From positions 1 through 13,290 of the forward strand of contig CAZEKX010000056.1 of the NCBI GenBank assembly GCA_964512955.1: a DNA stretch of 13,290 nucleotides, read 5' to 3'. Position numbers and translations under genes: made by a program. Under the pieces are notes generated by a model. The model saw only the letters and a list, made by a program, of their open reading frames with translations, searched no databases and had not been told where the DNA came from. Shown piece by piece: positions 13,280 to 13,290 of this stretch. The DNA comes from HGM04593 sp964512955. Lineage in GTDB: Bacteria > Bacteroidota > Bacteroidia > Bacteroidales > Bacteroidaceae. Within the stretch, counting starts at the first letter, position 1. Every line of letters starts with the position of its first letter.

Positions 13280-13290
13280 TAAAAGCACTC

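Noticed and set aside
13085..13288. Minus-strand frame of 67 codons upstream of and overlapping coaX
   Set aside because: It overlaps the coaX N terminus and the -7 box in another frame and has no recognisable protein features.
1..13290. CRISPR arrays, insertion sequences, toxin-antitoxin or defence genes
   Set aside because: No regularly spaced repeats, transposase motifs or small paired genes were seen on either strand.

Overview
The window looks like chromosomal DNA from a member of the Bacteroidales (Bacteroides/Prevotella-type). The evidence is that several transcription units carry the Bacteroidetes primary-sigma -7 box TAnnTTTG (one with a perfect TTTG-N19-TAnnTTTG spacing). Gene starts have A/T-rich leaders instead of clear Shine-Dalgarno sites, intergenic DNA is very AT-rich, and the gene families (DcaP-type porin, Bacteroidetes LptC, PpiD-like foldase, the SPYSRYGLG barrel protein) are those of this order. 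I see no prophage, transposase, CRISPR array, toxin-antitoxin pair or defence locus.

Left half, plus strand (1-5450): an AT-rich leader (1-363) precedes a DcaP-family outer-membrane porin (364-1641) with its own terminator. A promoter region rich in repeats follows, then a PiT-family phosphate transporter (1922-4210) with an unusual hydrophilic C-terminal extension, and endonuclease IV (nfo, 4318-5160). The nfo stop codon lies inside a 25-bp perfect terminator stem. Next is a tRNA-Ser(UGA) (5304-5388) with a textbook Bacteroides promoter and a long perfect hairpin that starts at the tRNA's last base. A GC-richer 75-bp stretch and a 36-bp perfect palindrome separate this half from the converging minus-strand genes.

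Right half, minus strand (13170 down to 5590): one co-oriented, tightly packed cluster, in transcription order coaX (type III pantothenate kinase), an outer-membrane beta-barrel protein, a periplasmic TPR protein, lptC, a CNNM/CBS/CorC membrane protein and a PpiD-like foldase. coaX overlaps the barrel gene, the TPR gene overlaps lptC, and other gaps are about 20 bp except before ppiD, which has its own -7 box. Apart from coaX, all these products act in the envelope: lipopolysaccharide transport, outer-membrane protein folding, and membrane ion transport or integrity.

The most striking non-coding signal is a perfect 15-bp stem plus U-rich tract, i.e. an intrinsic terminator, embedded inside the lptC membrane-segment codons just after the TPR gene stop. 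It could make expression of the lptC-distal genes depend on translation of lptC. I did not find a clearly new multi-gene system. The best leads are this embedded terminator, the uncharacterised barrel/TPR pair in the envelope operon, and the fused phosphate transporter with its repeat-rich promoter.
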